From: Flammulina velutipes
Taxonomy: Eukaryota > Basidiomycota > Agaricomycetes > Agaricales > Physalacriaceae
Assembly (NCBI GenBank): GCA_011800155.1
Contig: CM022377.1
Location: 1,364,001-1,428,000 of the forward strand
Reading direction: 5' to 3'
Length of the DNA stretch: 64,000 nucleotides
Shown here: one piece after another, positions 1 through 11,582 of the stretch
Position numbering within the stretch: the first letter of the stretch is position 1
How the letters are laid out: each line of letters begins with the position of its first letter
The notes under the pieces: model-generated
Seen by the model: the letters and a program-made list of their open reading frames with translations, nothing else
The model's database searches: none
What the model was told of the DNA's origin: nothing
Made by a program: the position numbers and the translations under genes

Positions 1-3000
1 TGTCATCGTCTCCTTGAGTCGAAGGAGCGTGCCAGGTAAGGAATCGACGTTGATTCGCGGTGTGTATCCTATGTGGTGGATATTGAGAGTGTCCATGGAT
101 TTGTCGAGGGACGTCTGGTGGGTTTTTATGGCATCTTGGAATGCGAGAGCAGCTCCCATGTCCAGCGCAGTGTTCCCTACACCGTTCTCCGCGTGGATTA
201 TATTGTCCGGGCATTCCTCAAGCAGCACCTTAACAATGTCGATGTAGCTGGACTTTACCGCCAAGTGCAAAGGCGTGAGGCCATCGACATCCTGATACCC
301 CAGTGGGCTCCTTGTGTACTTGACGAGGACTTTGACGATGTCAACATCTCCAGCTTGAACGGCTAGATGCAGTGGCTAGTTTCAAAAAGACGTTAGATAT
401 GAGATTACCAGATTCAGGAGAAAGATACTCACAGTATTCATACGCGTCTTGGAGCGCTGGCACAAGAGCGATTCATTGAGTTCTCTCGGCAGTTTGGAAA
501 GAAGATGTTCGAGATTGTCCTTCTTGATAGTCTGGGGGTTCGTCCCAGCTGGCGACGATGAATATTGAACAGTTGATGAGCAGATAAAATGATATATGTT
601 CCACCTTGTGCACACAATCGTAAGTCGGTGAGAATCATTCGAGGAGATTTTACTCACCCTTTCGTCTCATCCACACTACTCGCGTCAAGGCTTCTAGAAA
701 GAAGGAAATCAATCATGTCCATGTTGCATGCTATCTGAACTGCAATCAAGAGCAGATTAGAGCCCAGGAACTTCAGCCTAGCACCTCTGAGTCATTACAG
801 GGTAATAAAAAGTGGTAATGGCACTAACTGATTGTGAATCGCCGCCTTGGGTACGTTTGGCGACTTGACGCTCAAAACTGCCTTCAGTGTACCGAGGTCC
901 CGACTCAAAACAGCAGCTGTCAACGGAGACTCGCCCAACGAATTGACCTGCCATCCTAACCATTCTGGGAGCATTTTCGCCAGGTTGGAGCGCCTGAGCT
1001 TTATCGCGCGCGTGTCGTTGTGCGTGATCGAATAATGCTTGTAAGCGACAAGAGGACCATCTCCACCGAGATATTGCACAAGATTCTTCGCACGACTTTG
1101 AGCCGCGCGCCAAACGAGCGGAGTTACGTCGTCGTAACCTTCCTGTGCAGCATTGGGATCTCCCCTCCTGACCAAATCATGTCGCTTCTTCCCGTGGACA
1201 TTCAAACCAAGATACACCCGATTCCTATCGTTGACGAAAAGATCGTGATCGTCGTCTCCTTGCCCTCGAGTTTCGAAATGTATGCCCAGACCGGAATGCT
1301 GTATAAATTCGTCGAGCATGTCGGCACGATCGGAAGATATGATCTCGGTGAGGATCGCATCATCCAGTGGGATAGGTCCTCCAAGGGCATTCTTGTAGAG
1401 CTTGAGAGTCTGGCGGAAGCCTTCTATATCATTCAACTTGATGAAATTCCGAATGAGATTACAGTCTGCGCCCCAGACATTGGATTGTGAGGGAGGAAAT
1501 TTCAGGCTCGTGTCGTGAAGGTAATATGCCTGCGAAACCGGACTCTTAATACGTGAGGAACGCGACGCGACATCGAAGAAGTATGGCTTATCCTGATCGA
1601 GTGTGTCGTCAGAATCGTGTGAGGTCGCAGAGTCGTTGTCAGAATCATCGTCATCTATGGAAAGGCTCAGCAACGACAATATGAGAAACCTGCGATTACT
1701 TGCCGAGAACGATGTGAGGCTTGAACTTGTCCTCCTTGTCTTCGGGTTCATACTGCGCCCCAATGATGGCGAAAAGAAGATGCACCGTACTCCAATGTCT
1801 CCCGCATACAGCAGCGTAAAGAGGTGTCCATCCTGAACAGACAGACAGTCAGAACAAACCAAAAAGATGAAAGATATAGATCTAACCAGTTCTGCTCCAG
1901 GTGTTCTCTGGATCTGGGAGTTGTACCGAGAGTGACAACGCCACGCTGTTCTCATCTCCTTCGTCAGGAAGACAGAGTTGCTTGATCTTCTCGTTATCCC
2001 CAGCAAAACAGGCCTCGTACAACTCATCATATTGCTCATCCAAAAGATGTGACGAGTGACCAGATACCTTCATTCGTAGATATCGCCCATTCTCTGTGGT
2101 TCCGTAGCTAGAATGTGGCACAGGGCCCGTCCACTGGTTTGCAGGGAAAAGCTCATTCCATGTCTTAGCTCCATAACCTGCCAACAACTGCTCCGCATCT
2201 TCGAAGTATTCTATCGTCTTCTGCAATTGACGATCCTCTTTCAAGGTATAGCTTCGCGAAGAACGAACACTGGAACGTGCCACGAGTATTGCATGATACG
2301 CCTTCCAGGTTGACGGAGTCTCGGGTTCTTTGGCGCGCGCTGCGTCGTTCGCCTTCAGCGTAGCCAGAGTGGTTGAGACCTCCTTCTGCGCAAAGCGTGT
2401 GAAGTCGAGAAGGGTGTAGAGATCCCCTGCATATCTCCTAGTCGACAGTTTGATACCAATGTCATAATGAGCCCCAAGCGCGAGAAGGAGGGTGAGAACA
2501 TCGTCCCGTTTGGCCATGGCGAGTTCGGCGGGCTTGACTAAATTCTCGAAGGTGTCGTCGGTATAATGCCTGGACGACTCGGATTGACTAAAGAGGCATT
2601 AGGTGGTTGATCCTAGGTTACTATGAGAGTGCGTACCTCAACTTCTTCATCAGCGAGAGCGTGGCCTCGTCACAAGTAGGATTCAGGTTGGCACCATATG
2701 CGAGTAAGACCGCGAGAGTTGCATAGTCCGCGTTTTGAAGGGCAGCCAATAGAGGAACTTTCGTGTCCCCGTAGTAAGACGAAGGCAAATTGATCACTGA
2801 TATGGCCATTGGGTCATGTTGGAGCAAGAAAGTGACGAGCTTCGTTCTCTTAGCCAGCACAGCTTCGTAGAAGAAGGTGCGAATGCGAGAGTCGGCAATG
2901 GACGACAGCGAGTCAAGTTGCTGGAGCAACCTCCTTGCAATGGCGCAAGCCTCGTCTTCGTCATCGCGAAGGATAAGGTTAGAGAGAGGATGTCGGGCAT

Positions 3001-5481
3001 TCGGATGCTGGTTCTTCTGGTGCGCCGAACCAGGTGGTGGCTCAGAAATATATGCGCCAGCAACGAGAAGTCTGTCGACAGTATCCACCGATCCGTACAT
3101 GACGGCGAACGATAATGGACTGAAGCCCATATCCCATTCCTGAAGATTGACATCCAAAACGTCGGGAGTGTTGTCGTCCTCGTCAAGGGCGCCGAGTTCC
3201 GCCTGCTCAGTGACATCGGATTTCTTCGTTTCCCTGCCTTCTTCATCCTGGGCCTCGTCTTCGTCTTCATCGTCGCCATCGATATCGTCTTCCATCGATA
3301 TCACGCCGTCGTCTTCAGAACTCCAGTCGTCCTCAGAAGACGGGTGTTCAACGGCAACGGCAACAGTCCCATCCACGGTGTCCTCCGATTCTTTGGCGAT
3401 GGATTTCGCATTCTTCGCGCTACGATCCAACAGTTTTTCAAGGACAGGTAGTAGGTTACACTGTGCCGCTAGATGAAGCGGAGAGCGACCGTCCACTAGA
3501 CGTGCAGAGATACGTGCACCACGTTCGATCAGAGCGATAGATATATCGACGTTGCGACACAGGATGGCGAGATGGAGGGAGGTACGACCAACATGGTCTC
3601 GCCGATTAATATCGATACCTTCGTCCAGTAGAGTTGCAACCTTGGTGGAGTCACCCGATGCGATGGCGGTGAAAAACTTCTCAGAAGGCCCGATGTAAAC
3701 CTGTTCGCTCCATTCTCCTTCGTCGATAGGATTGAAACTTCCGGACATGCTTTGCCTCCCTGGATCTTCTTGAATGAACCTTGATATGGCATATCAGCAT
3801 ACGGGGAATGAGCTTGACGATTATGACCAACTCAATGCGCCCGCGAATGTATTGCTTGTCCTCTTCCTTCTGCAGAGCTCTTTCGTCATCGTCAATCGCT
3901 GTTGGGCAGTACTAACCATGACAGATCAGGAAAGTGCCGCCAAAAGTAAAGACGACTAACCTCACAACAATCTCCGAGACAATCTTCAATGGTGCCAAAG
4001 AATGCAGCATGTCGGTGCAATCGCCGTCCTTTGTTCTTTGGGTTGAAGGTCGCTGGAAAATAGTGAGAATGATATGACTTTGAAAGTGTTAGAATATGTA
4101 TTCACAATTCATGCCCAAGTCGGTTTGATACACCAGTTTATCAATCCGTCGTGCATCCCAACCAGGCCCATAAGGAATGTGAAGCGAAGCAACATCATAG
4201 TCATTCATTTCGAGTCCACCGATAGACATATCGGCCTTCAAATCACCTTTGAGCTTCCTTCGGTAGTTATTGTTCCTGCGGTTATCCCCAGGCCGCCCTC
4301 TCAGTCGGCGTCGAGAACCCAGGAAGCTGTCCCGTTCATTACTGCCTTTGATTTGTTCAAAGACAAGAAGGCGTGCGAGTCCTTCAATACGAGCGATGGA
4401 GCGTTCAAAAATCTGGGGTGATTGAGCTTTCAGTGAATGGCGGGTGATATGAAATTTTCGATTTCATACCGTTGGGTCGATATCCGCACGGCGTAGTGTG
4501 GGCACGTAGATTTCAAAGTCGCGTGCGGCGTACTTGGCAAGACGGACTTCATATGAGGGGGAACGCCGCGTCATATCGACAGTGTTGCACTGGCGCATCA
4601 TGGCTACAATAGCCCGAGGGTTGGCCCATACGCGGGCACCTAAATGATTTACATAAGTAACTGACAGTTCGATACGAAACAACAAAGGAACGTACCGTCG
4701 TAAGCACAGCAGGGGGCATCAATGTCAAATCCAGTTAAAATCTCGGATACGGAACGATACAATCGGAGGACGATTTGGACAGAACGATAGGGATATTGAG
4801 CTGGGGATATATGAGCACAAGAACAACATAGAATGGATATTGGCACAGACAATGAATTGAGACGGTGTGTTTGGTACGAACACAAGTGACATCCCACGGA
4901 ACCGAGTCTCTGACAGCCTCATAGATCTTGACAATCTTGGCTTCCGCTTGCTCTGGTGTAAGTCCCCAGAGAAAGACGTCGACGTCTGAGGTGGGATAGG
5001 CATTGGTGTGATAGAACTTTCTGACGGCTCTCTTGGATATGGTGGCAGATTCAGGGAGAGGCGTGAGGCAAGCAAGGACTGATCCTCCGGCGACGACGAC
5101 GTTGTCCCATTCGGAAAGTTGGGAAAGGGAACCCTCGGAAAAGATGGACCAGTTCTTCCTGAACGATTCCAAGTCCGGCACCATGCAAAGGGCGCCGTCG
5201 TCGCGTCTCTTGTCGGAGGAAAGAGGCATCACGTAGTTGGCGTCCAACTCGTCGGGGCCGTTGACGACTCGGGCGCGGGTCCTGAAAATAGGATCTGGTG
5301 CATTGAAGACATCTACGAGGCCGACGTATGGGTTTTGGAGACGCTCGTTACTGGGATCCGTCGCGAAGAGGCGCCGGAGTGCGACTTCGTCTTCGAGTGA
5401 TGGTTGTAGTGCATCATCCAGTGGTATCCTGTGTTGTATACGCTGGATAAATGCATCCCCTTCGACCGTTTGGTTGGACAT
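1..5481 (-). CDS. Ankyrin-repeat protein with N-terminal nucleotidyltransferase-like domain (3' end cut by window edge)
   Basis: One long multi-exon gene read from 5481 leftwards past base 1. The N-terminal part has AGGSVLAC and, about 35 residues later, SDVDVFLWGL. This GGS...DhDh pattern is typical of Pol-beta-type nucleotidyltransferases. Then come a conserved block (FDIDAPCCAYDG, SPSYEVRLAKYA), a basic linker, an acidic stretch near 3200-3340 and many ankyrin repeats (TSLHLAI, SPLHLAA, PLHLAVQAGD). Phase-compatible introns join the pieces. Examples are near 4860-4812, 4692-4641, about 3837-3788 (GTTGGT donor, AAG acceptor), 2636-2587, 1888-1838, 829-784 and 434-377. The start at 5481 is the second in-frame Met; 5517 is the alternative. 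Ankyrin repeats bind proteins; whether the N-terminal domain is catalytic is unknown. The encoded protein exceeds about 1,400 residues and is incomplete. Confidence 0.85.
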
Positions 5482-5815
5482 GATGAAGGGAACAAGTAAA
5501 AGGAGGTTGGCAGCCACGACATTTCAAGGGACAAAACTGAACGGCTGAGCGATATGAAATGAGACCAAGGTGTGAATTGCCTCGTTTGGTAGAAATTCGC
5601 ACGGTACCTACTTTCGTCCACTGACTCTGATGGCACACACTTAACTCATACATACAAGTTCTGCGAGCTCGAGCTTTGAGTCTACCTGCGGGAAACTATG
5701 TATTTCAGGAATAGGATCTGGTTTCTAGTCCCCAGTTTCACTCAGCTCTTATCGGCACCACTGAGTCGCCCTCTCAAACCCGTTCTGCAAGCATCACTGG
5801 CAGCACCTCCTTTGC

Positions 5816-6693
5816 TTGAACACCCGTACATCCTCACCAGAAGCAATGGCTTATCAGGCCACCTCGCCTGATCAGAGCCACACCGGCACGGTTCGCACCT
5901 CCTATCAGCACGACGACTGGCAGAGGTTGCAGCTCAACGACACCGTCGAAGACGCCCTCTCCAAGATCCTCCGCTTCGGCTTCGACATTGATCGTATTGA
6001 GGTCAAGCCTGCCACTGCTAACACCCTCCAAGATCAGCTCCTCGCTTGGGCTAAGTACATCTCCAGCGAGATCCCGGGCTACACCACGTGGCAGGAGATC
6101 TACGACTTTACTTTTGACGCGCTCTATACTGCAGACGCGATTCCTGGCGAAGCCACTACTCCCATCGGCATCGAAGTTGATCTCGTCGCTGAACTCACAG
6201 ATTACGATTTGTGGCACAAGTATTCCTTGCAGAACAAGGAACACGAGAAAGGTTGTCTCGAAAATCACACCCTCTCTCTCAGTATGGCGCGTATTCGCCA
6301 GGACATTCTAGACCGCATGGCTGCCCCCTTCTCCCCCTCCAATCCGATGCCTCCTGCGCTCGACCTGCTCTTCCTCAAGATTCGGTACGCGTACAAGCTG
6401 CGCGAGTGTCTCCTAGGTCAGGTCGGCTACTACATGGCTAGCTCGAGTTCGCCGCCGACGATGACGACTTTGAATTCCACATGTATCTTATTCAGATGAG
6501 GCTGCGTCGCCCAGATCGCCTCCACAAATTCAAGGCTCCAAAGGCAATGGCTCACTATACTACCGACGCAGCCAGCCTCCTCTCCTGGAACAATCAGTTT
6601 TATTTCTCATATGGCTACATACGACGAGTTCGGACCTTGGCAGACACCCATCTTCGGTATCAACCATATCGAGCGTTTACACTAGTACTATAA
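5816..6693 (+). CDS. Uncharacterised protein, apparent frame break near its 3' end
   Basis: An open frame from 5816 to 6499 encodes 227 residues; a second Met at 5846 (MAYQATSPD) could be the true start. I recognise no domain. It is soluble-looking, mixed helical, acidic, with no signal peptide or membrane segment. Codon use is strongly coding-like (C/G third positions). After about 6440 this frame becomes low quality (SSSSPPTMTT) and stops. The +1-shifted frame from about 6443 to 6693 reads like genuine protein (LEFAADDDDFEFHMYLIQM, then YTTDAASLLSWNNQFYFSYG). No intron of normal length bridges the two; the only GT..AG pairs give 20-25 bases. It is either a recent frameshift, a sequence error, or an unusual short intron. 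The function is unknown. Confidence 0.55.
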
Positions 6694-7249
6694 CTTACAA
6701 TGCCATCGATTTTTCTGGGCGACTCTTCGAGCTTGGAATACCGCCACCTGCCTGGTGCATGATTGATGATATGAGCAACGTTAACCAAAAACCTGACTCG
6801 GACCGTGGAGCGCGTCCAATATGACTGCTAGGAATTGTACAACTTGAAGGCAAAGCTGCCACAGCGCTGTTCTCCTAAGTATTTAGGGAGGTTCGCACGA
6901 TACCGGTTCAGTAGTTGCCGTCTCTCTGCTCATGATTTGACGATTTGGTAAAGCCATTTGACCCGTAATTCCCGTTGCTCCACCAATCATTTCGGAGTGA
7001 ATATTCTATATATGAAAATCTTGCTATTCAGAGCGTTGTGAGAAGAAAACTATGTTCCTGAGCACAAATGCTCAGCGCAACAGAAGCACTCTCCTCCACA
7101 TTCTCTCTGCAAACCACTGAAAGGAACAACATAAAAGGATATCATGAGAACCATGTACCACAATGTTAATAACTCTAGTCCCGACGATTACCCAAGCAGC
7201 CCAGTACAAATATCGAAGAAATCGACAATAGTCCTCACAAAAGATCCCC
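6694..7249. other. Intergenic, nothing recognisable
   Basis: About 550 bases between the uncharacterised gene and the START-like gene. I see no coding frame of quality, RNA gene or repeat. It presumably holds the 3' UTR of the first and the promoter of the second gene. Confidence 0.5.
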
Positions 7250-7920
7250 ATGGTGCCCTTTTCTCTCGTCCTAAGCATCGTACTCGCCTTATACCTGGGT
7301 AGCGCTATAGCCGACCCACCCAGTAACCTCCCTCCAGAACCACCAGGCGTGTTCACAGTGCGAGGCAGCTCCATCATCGATGCAGATCTCGATACCACCT
7401 GGGCATTCCTGCTCAATTTCTCCTCGTATCCAGACTGGAATCCATTCGTCAGGTAGAGACTCCTTCTATCATCGTATCTCTCCTCACGCTAACATCCACC
7501 CCCAGATCCGCAGTCGTAACCGACGTCTGGGGCATACCACTCGATGACCAAGTGCCCCATCTGAACTCCACCCTCCGGTTCAACACCCAAATTCCACCGC
7601 TTCCCGCTCCCGTCAATGCCAGCACGCCCTCCAAGCTGTTCAACGACCATCTCACCATCGAGGCGGTCATTCACCTCGACCTTGAGCACCACATAGTTGC
7701 GTGGGGTCCGAAGGGACTCCCCGAGTCCATTCTGCGCGCCGATAGGTGGAGTTCGGTGAGCAGCTTTGTTGACGAGGCAGACGGGCGGACCAAGTCGTTC
7801 TATGAGTCCAGGCAGGTGTATAGCGGGGGATTGGCGAGCACAGTCCAGGTGTTGCTTGAAGACGCTATCAACGAGTCGTTCCAAGCGCAGGCAGACGAGA
7901 TGAAGAGGGTGCTGGAATAA
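7250..7920 (+). CDS. Secreted START-like/SRPBCC (polyketide-cyclase-like) protein
   Basis: Two exons, 7250-7452 and 7506-7920, joined by a 53-base GT-AG intron that splits an Arg codon. The product is 205 residues. Residues 1-22 form a signal peptide (VPFSLVLSIVLALYLGSAIA). The body opens with a short beta strand and then TTWAFLLNFSSYPDWNPFVR, the opening of SRPBCC/START-like folds such as the COQ10/polyketide-cyclase group. These folds bind small hydrophobic ligands. A late strand-helix section ends in a C-terminal helix (DEMKRVLE). Two NxS/T sequons (LNST and NAST) fit secretion. The ligand is unknown. It could be a lipid-carrying protein; no catalytic residue can be assigned. Confidence 0.7.
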
Positions 7921-7986
7921 ACGCGCAGAAATAACGGCAACATTACTTCCAGAATTCGAAAGCCGTGCGATAGCGTCAGCGTGAAA

Positions 7987-9343
7987 TCATAAATGAAGTC
8001 GAATTTGCACGCGCTCCCCACTTGTAGATTGAGCGTCAAAACCATCTTCTATATCGATCTCGTCTTCTCCCATACTTCTGGTGTCCGTTTCCGCCCGAGT
8101 GAGTTCGAGGTCGCGACCGAAGGTCATCCACGTTGATGTCCCCACAGATTGAAATCGCGAAGTGGCATGCAGGTTGAGCATGAGGCGCGACATCATGGTA
8201 ACGGAAACGCTACGTGAAAATAGTGGATCAAACTCGGAATTACAACGTAAACGGCACTGAAACATACCAGCTAGCAAACGATGAAAGAGATCCTCGAAGG
8301 AATTCGCGAGCCAGCTGATAAGGCGTTAGTGACGCCAAATACAGAACAAACGAACTGCGTACGTAGAACGTGAGAATGTTCATGAGATTGGCGAGTGCCA
8401 TGACAGCGAAGTATATTGCCCCGTCACGAAGAAGCAAGGCAACGATGTCTGACTGTTGATTCTGTCGCGTCTTGATCACAGTGAGAGCGAATAGGATGGT
8501 ATCATAAACGAAAAGGGCCTCCCAAGGCGAAGCTACGCGGGTAGCCCTATTCAACGATAGTAAGGTTACCACGACCTTGAACGGATTGGAAGGAACCACA
8601 TACGTTTCTCGATCTAGCCCACTCTGGCAGCCCGGCCAATGATCTGTGGAATCATGGTCCACATGTTCTTGGGAGAATAGAGCCCACTTTGGAACATGAG
8701 CTAAATGCTTCCTTTGAGATGAGTTATACGCACGCATGATACACTAACGAGGATTACTCCGCTGCACAACATATAACAAAGGATACGCCTGCTGCACGAA
8801 TACAACGCGTACAATCGCATCGTCAGAAGGACTGTCATGGTATCATCGTCAGAACATTAAGCTTCTGGGGGTTCGCGCGTTCACTTACTACAGACGATAA
8901 CTTGCGTGATGATGAGTGATATTTGACGATAGAGATAGTATTTATGGCAAGCCTGGGCAGAGTGTTAGCAATAAATGCTGAGCGAAGAAGGCACTGGCAT
9001 CTCGCACGGAATGGTTCAAGTCGGTAAATCCCATGATGATGACTACCATGTTCGCGGAAAAGGCAAGGTATCGATTGAGAAAGAACAACTGGGCCGTAAA
9101 GGTGCGCGCTTGAGACCATATACACTCTCGCTCCCGACCTATGAAGTTTTGAAAGGTCAACCATGATTTTCTCCCGGCCCTGAAGGCACTTACCGAACGT
9201 GATGATGTGATCCCAATAGAGAAACGTAGTAGCAAGGATGTGAAGGTATTTATGAGTCACTCTGGTCGATGCTTAGCATTCAAGTAGACTAGAATCCGTG
9301 GAGAAACCTACATGTCCTGGTATATCTCTACATCGGTGGTCAT
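7987..9343 (-). CDS. DUF6533-type multi-pass membrane protein (copy 1)
   Basis: A many-exon gene. The first exon starts MTTDVEIYQDI at 9343 and splices to THKYLHILATTFLYWDHIITF. It then continues GREREYIWSQ-like to FFLNRYLAFSANM. This is the N-terminal block of the basidiomycete DUF6533 family (start helix, LYDHLITF, 'REVEYIW', 'NRY'). Later exons give more hydrophobic segments (VLLTMRLYALYS, ALFVYDTILFALTVIKTRQ, AIYFAVMALANLMNILTFY). The cytosolic tail contains SRLMLNLHATSRF and stops at 7987. The family is expected to have about seven membrane helices and about 300 residues; it is expanded in mushrooms and its role is unknown. Individual exon ends in the middle are approximate. It is followed upstream by a second, diverged copy on the same strand. 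Confidence 0.7.
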
Positions 9344-9470
9344 GGTGGTAAGCAGGAAGGTGAACCGATCACCGTCGAAGCCTTGGCATTAATACTCGCT
9401 TACACAATACATAGGCAGAATTCGAAGCAGGACTAGTGGGACTAGGCCACCTTGTGCACTTACGGACACA

Positions 9471-11124
9471 CTATATTATAACCAAACCATCCGCAAATTC
9501 TCGTTCTACCCGCATCGATCGAAGTTCCATCAGTTCCACAGCCGTTATTTTGTGAACGAGCCCTGGACCGGTCCCGCTAGCGTGAGGTCCCTCGGACTGT
9601 GGCGTAACATGCGCATCCCGGGACGCGCGTCGCACGTTTAGAACGATCCTGTTGGCAAGAATACATGAAAGTGACACAGAGAATCCGATCGGAATTTCTA
9701 GAAGGCCAGTCTATAATAAACGTGTATATCAATCAACACGCGATAGAAGACACCGACAACGTACCCTCCCAATAGTCCACACCAATAAGTTTGTCAAGTA
9801 TGTGGCGAACATTCTGATTTGAGACGATGAGCAATCATCCAGAGTATGCGCCACACATCACATACATGAGGAAGTAGAAGACTGAATCTCTGACGAGGAT
9901 TTTTATGAGTTGACGACCAGAGCTAAAAACCGTGCCACCTGAGAACACCCTGTATAGCGCGAGACCGCAAAGCAGGGTCTCAAATGCCAAAAGAGGTATC
10001 CAAAAGGTGTAGAAGTAACTGGGGATGTTCAAAGGCACACAGAAAGGAACGTTTGGTAATATATGTGTGGTGGCTGTTGTGTGATAATCAGAGAGGTTTA
10101 CGATGCACCATTGCTCTCAGCCTACTTTTGATATGGCTTAATACCATTCCCATAATCACTGCCGACGATGCGGAGCATAGTAGAAAGGCAGAAACCATCA
10201 CGGCGAGTACTTTCCGGTTCATAAAGTACAGTGCATATAGACGCATTTGGAGGATAACTAGAAATGGGTATCCATTAGCATAGGCCGTACCATTTAAAGT
10301 TAATAGACGACGAACTCTCAGCCAACATGGCCGTCACAAGGCCTGTCCAGCCCTGCCATTTGAAGAAATGTTTACCTGCGGAATAATCAGGACAGAGAGC
10401 TGGGATACCGGCAGACTTACAGCTAGAACAATAATGTGAGACGGAAAGGATAGATTAGGACGAACACCTACAACTGTTGATTGTCAATATCCATTGATAG
10501 TGACAGAGGGACCTACGTACGGATTCGGATATGTCTGCAGCAAAAAGACCTGACCCGGGACAGGTAAATAAAAGGAGGCTAGTAGCGTGGATCGCCGATA
10601 CGCACCGTAGTAATTAGTTCTGCAGCTCATGATCAGAATTTGGATACCCAGGATTCATGAACACGTACATGACAGAAACGAGGGTGTAATATCTGTTCTG
10701 AAGACAATGTCACGTCTGAGCTCTTGTCCACAGAATAAAGAAGCGAACTTACGGCGATAAATAGGACTTTGCCCGTAGACCAATTGCTCCTCCATATCAA
10801 CTCAATCTAAGGCAATTGAGAGTAAGCCACCGTGAACCCTCAGGATTTGGAAGTTCGCTTCACCTCCTCGTCGAAGGTGATGACTAGAGGGACCATCAAT
10901 TTGGGTCACGCCAAATTCAAGGAGTACCCACCATGTTCATAAAGAACGATCATGCCAGCAGCCACTGCGAAGAAGATTAGGATTCAAAAGACGCGTATAG
11001 AATATAAGAGAATGGGCGCTACATACACGAAGAGAATCTCGTCGCCTGTATGTCTCGTAGAGCCGCCAAAATAACGCCCTGCGTCGCCATCCAGAGAGGA
11101 AGAGGGAGAAAAGGCAACGCCCAT
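9471..11124 (-). CDS. DUF6533-type multi-pass membrane protein (copy 2)
   Basis: A second gene of the same family directly upstream of copy 1, on the same strand. Many very short exons can be recognised. Near 10990-10930 is an exon ending VAAGMIVLYEH. Near 10810-10750 is ELIWRSNWSTGKVLFIA, then NRYYTLVSVMYVFMNPG. Near 10038-9850 is FYTFWIPLLAFETLLCGLAL. The tail reads SCILANRIVLNVRRA and stops at 9471. These match the usual order in DUF6533 proteins. The Met at 11124 (MGVAFSPSSSLDG) is only a guess for the start, and the exons between 10680 and 10040 are not fully resolved. The two genes look like an old tandem duplication, since their sequences have diverged strongly. Function unknown. Confidence 0.6.
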
Positions 11125-11582
11125 CTCCACCTATTTGTTGGATTTTGAATATGTGAGAAGGATCCAGTTCCTGATGGATAACTGTTCCGTCCTAGCCGCG
11201 ACTATAACCAAAACGGTATATAATAATTATCGTTCGCGCGCGGATCATTCGTCGGGGAAATTCAACCTTGCGGTTGCGCCTCCTATAGAGTGGTGGTGAT
11301 GGTGGTGGTCTGGATAGAAATGTAAGTAACTCGCACTGTTTAATTGAGCGATCAAATACGCGCCAAGACGAAAGCTCCCAGCGCTTGGTGCAGACCCCTT
11401 TTTGCACAGACAGGAAGACGAGTCTGACAATGTCCCGCGAACAGTCCGTGAACTCGCTGATGGAAAAGAAACATCACCGATGATTGACCATCGTGTAGAT
11501 CCTCACTGGCAGGCCTCAGGGTGGGTACCATGAAGAATATTTTCATATTGGAAAATAAATGTGCATCAGGAATATAAAGACA
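11125..11582. other. Intergenic, no supported gene
   Basis: Contains a short CCACCATCACCACC-type simple run (minus strand) near 11290-11310 and overlapping low-quality ORFs. No homology is recognised. It lies between the 5' end of a DUF6533 gene and the 3' end of the ammonium transporter gene. Confidence 0.45.

Noticed and set aside
3147..3476. Ser-rich plus-strand ORF
   Set aside because: The complement of the acidic linker of the ankyrin gene (GAT/GAA runs read as Ser codons).
2621..3748. Separate ankyrin gene starting MSGSFNPID
   Set aside because: The upstream sequence RFIQEDPGRQS is in frame and joins by an intron to the N-terminal exons, so the Met is internal.
11192..11546. Overlapping minus-strand ORFs between the DUF6533 gene and the ammonium transporter
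   Set aside because: Low-complexity, no domain, no splice partners; probably chance frames.
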